Shown here: positions 27,136 to 27,269 of the stretch, piece after piece | Layout of the letters: each line of letters begins with the position of its first letter | How positions within the stretch are numbered: position 1 is the stretch's first letter | IMG/VR virus record: IMGVR_UViG_3300047556_000015 | Span: 1 to 27,269 of that record | Origin: a virus | Length of the DNA stretch: 27,269 nucleotides | Reading direction: 5' to 3' (one strand) | The notes under the pieces: model-generated | Database searches by the model: none | What the model was told of the DNA's origin: nothing | The model's input: only the letters and a program-made list of their open reading frames with translations | Made by a program: the position numbers and the translations under genes

Positions 27136-27269
27136 ATGAAAAAAGTCAGAATTTCCGCTGCCGACTACTACAACCGACCCGAATGGTACCGCTTCATGCC
27201 TCCCATAATTTTCGACTTGTTGGAAGAGGCCGTTCTAAAAAGCTCAAAAAATAACGGTGAGATTTTCGC
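27136..27269 (+). CDS. Start of an unknown gene, cut by right edge
   Basis: An ATG at 27136 opens a frame that continues to the end of the window (44 codons), beginning MKKVRISAADYYNRPEWYRF and continuing with a hydrophobic-helical stretch PPIIFDLLEEAVLKSS. It lies 46 nt after the repressor stop, on the same strand, so it may be cotranscribed with the repressor. Too little is visible to assign a family. Confidence 0.55.
   Translation, partial: MKKVRISAADYYNRPEWYRFMPPIIFDLLEEAVLKSSKNNGEIF

Overview
The window looks like most of a temperate tailed phage or prophage of a Bacteroidota host, probably Bacteroidales. The evidence is a set of gene families typical of such phages (PcfK/PcfJ, a DUF4373 replication protein, a recT-like/SbcC-like/MBL block, a LuxR-type small regulator and a short XRE repressor ending in a TWLMTGEGEML motif), promoters of the Bacteroidota type (TTTG or TTG, about 20 nt, then TAnnTTTG), and few Shine-Dalgarno sequences. 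No tRNA, rRNA, CRISPR array, insertion sequence or integrase is visible.

Layout. (1) 1-2294, plus strand: seven small accessory genes, the first cut by the window edge, several with CxxC pairs. They converge at about 2300 on a hairpin terminator shared with the minus-strand operon. (2) 2318-8276, minus strand: DNA packaging and head entry, in transcription order small terminase, large terminase, portal, three tiny genes, and a MuF-type minor head protein with a C-terminal zincin-like domain. No capsid or tail genes follow. (3) 8278-11266, minus strand: a DNA-modification cassette in the order ParB/Srx-fold protein, DpdA-like transglycosylase, QueE, QueD, FolE. It probably places a 7-deazaguanine in phage DNA. 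(4) 11350-14861, minus strand: cytosine-C5 methyltransferase, PcfK, PcfJ and two tiny genes found by reading between the larger ones, closed by a strong terminator. (5) 14865-18318, minus strand: small unknowns, a radical SAM enzyme, a RuvC-like resolvase, a lipoprotein and a DUF4406/DnaA-domain-IV fusion. (6) 18350-25489, minus strand: replication and recombination (DUF4373 protein, a conserved phage protein, MBL-fold hydrolase, RecT, SbcC-like ATPase). (7) 25458-26534, minus strand: small membrane protein, LuxR-type regulator, and an HNH endonuclease fused to a Cro-like domain. (8) 26664-27269, plus strand: a divergent repressor and the start of another gene.

Working model. A leftward promoter at about 26.6 kb faces the repressor and feeds a roughly 24 kb leftward gene train, with further control points inside it. 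Four copies of a 15-bp near-palindrome, GTATCAC[AT][GC]T[GA]ATAC, lie in intergenic positions of this train (15148, 17686, 11302 and 6273), all in the same orientation relative to transcription. They look like a dispersed operator network. Two DNA modifications (cytosine methylation and deazaguanine) are encoded together, which suggests strong pressure from host restriction. The most interesting items are the deazaguanine cassette without QueC, the dispersed operators, the MuF-zincin fusion and the HNH-Cro fusion at the immunity switch.
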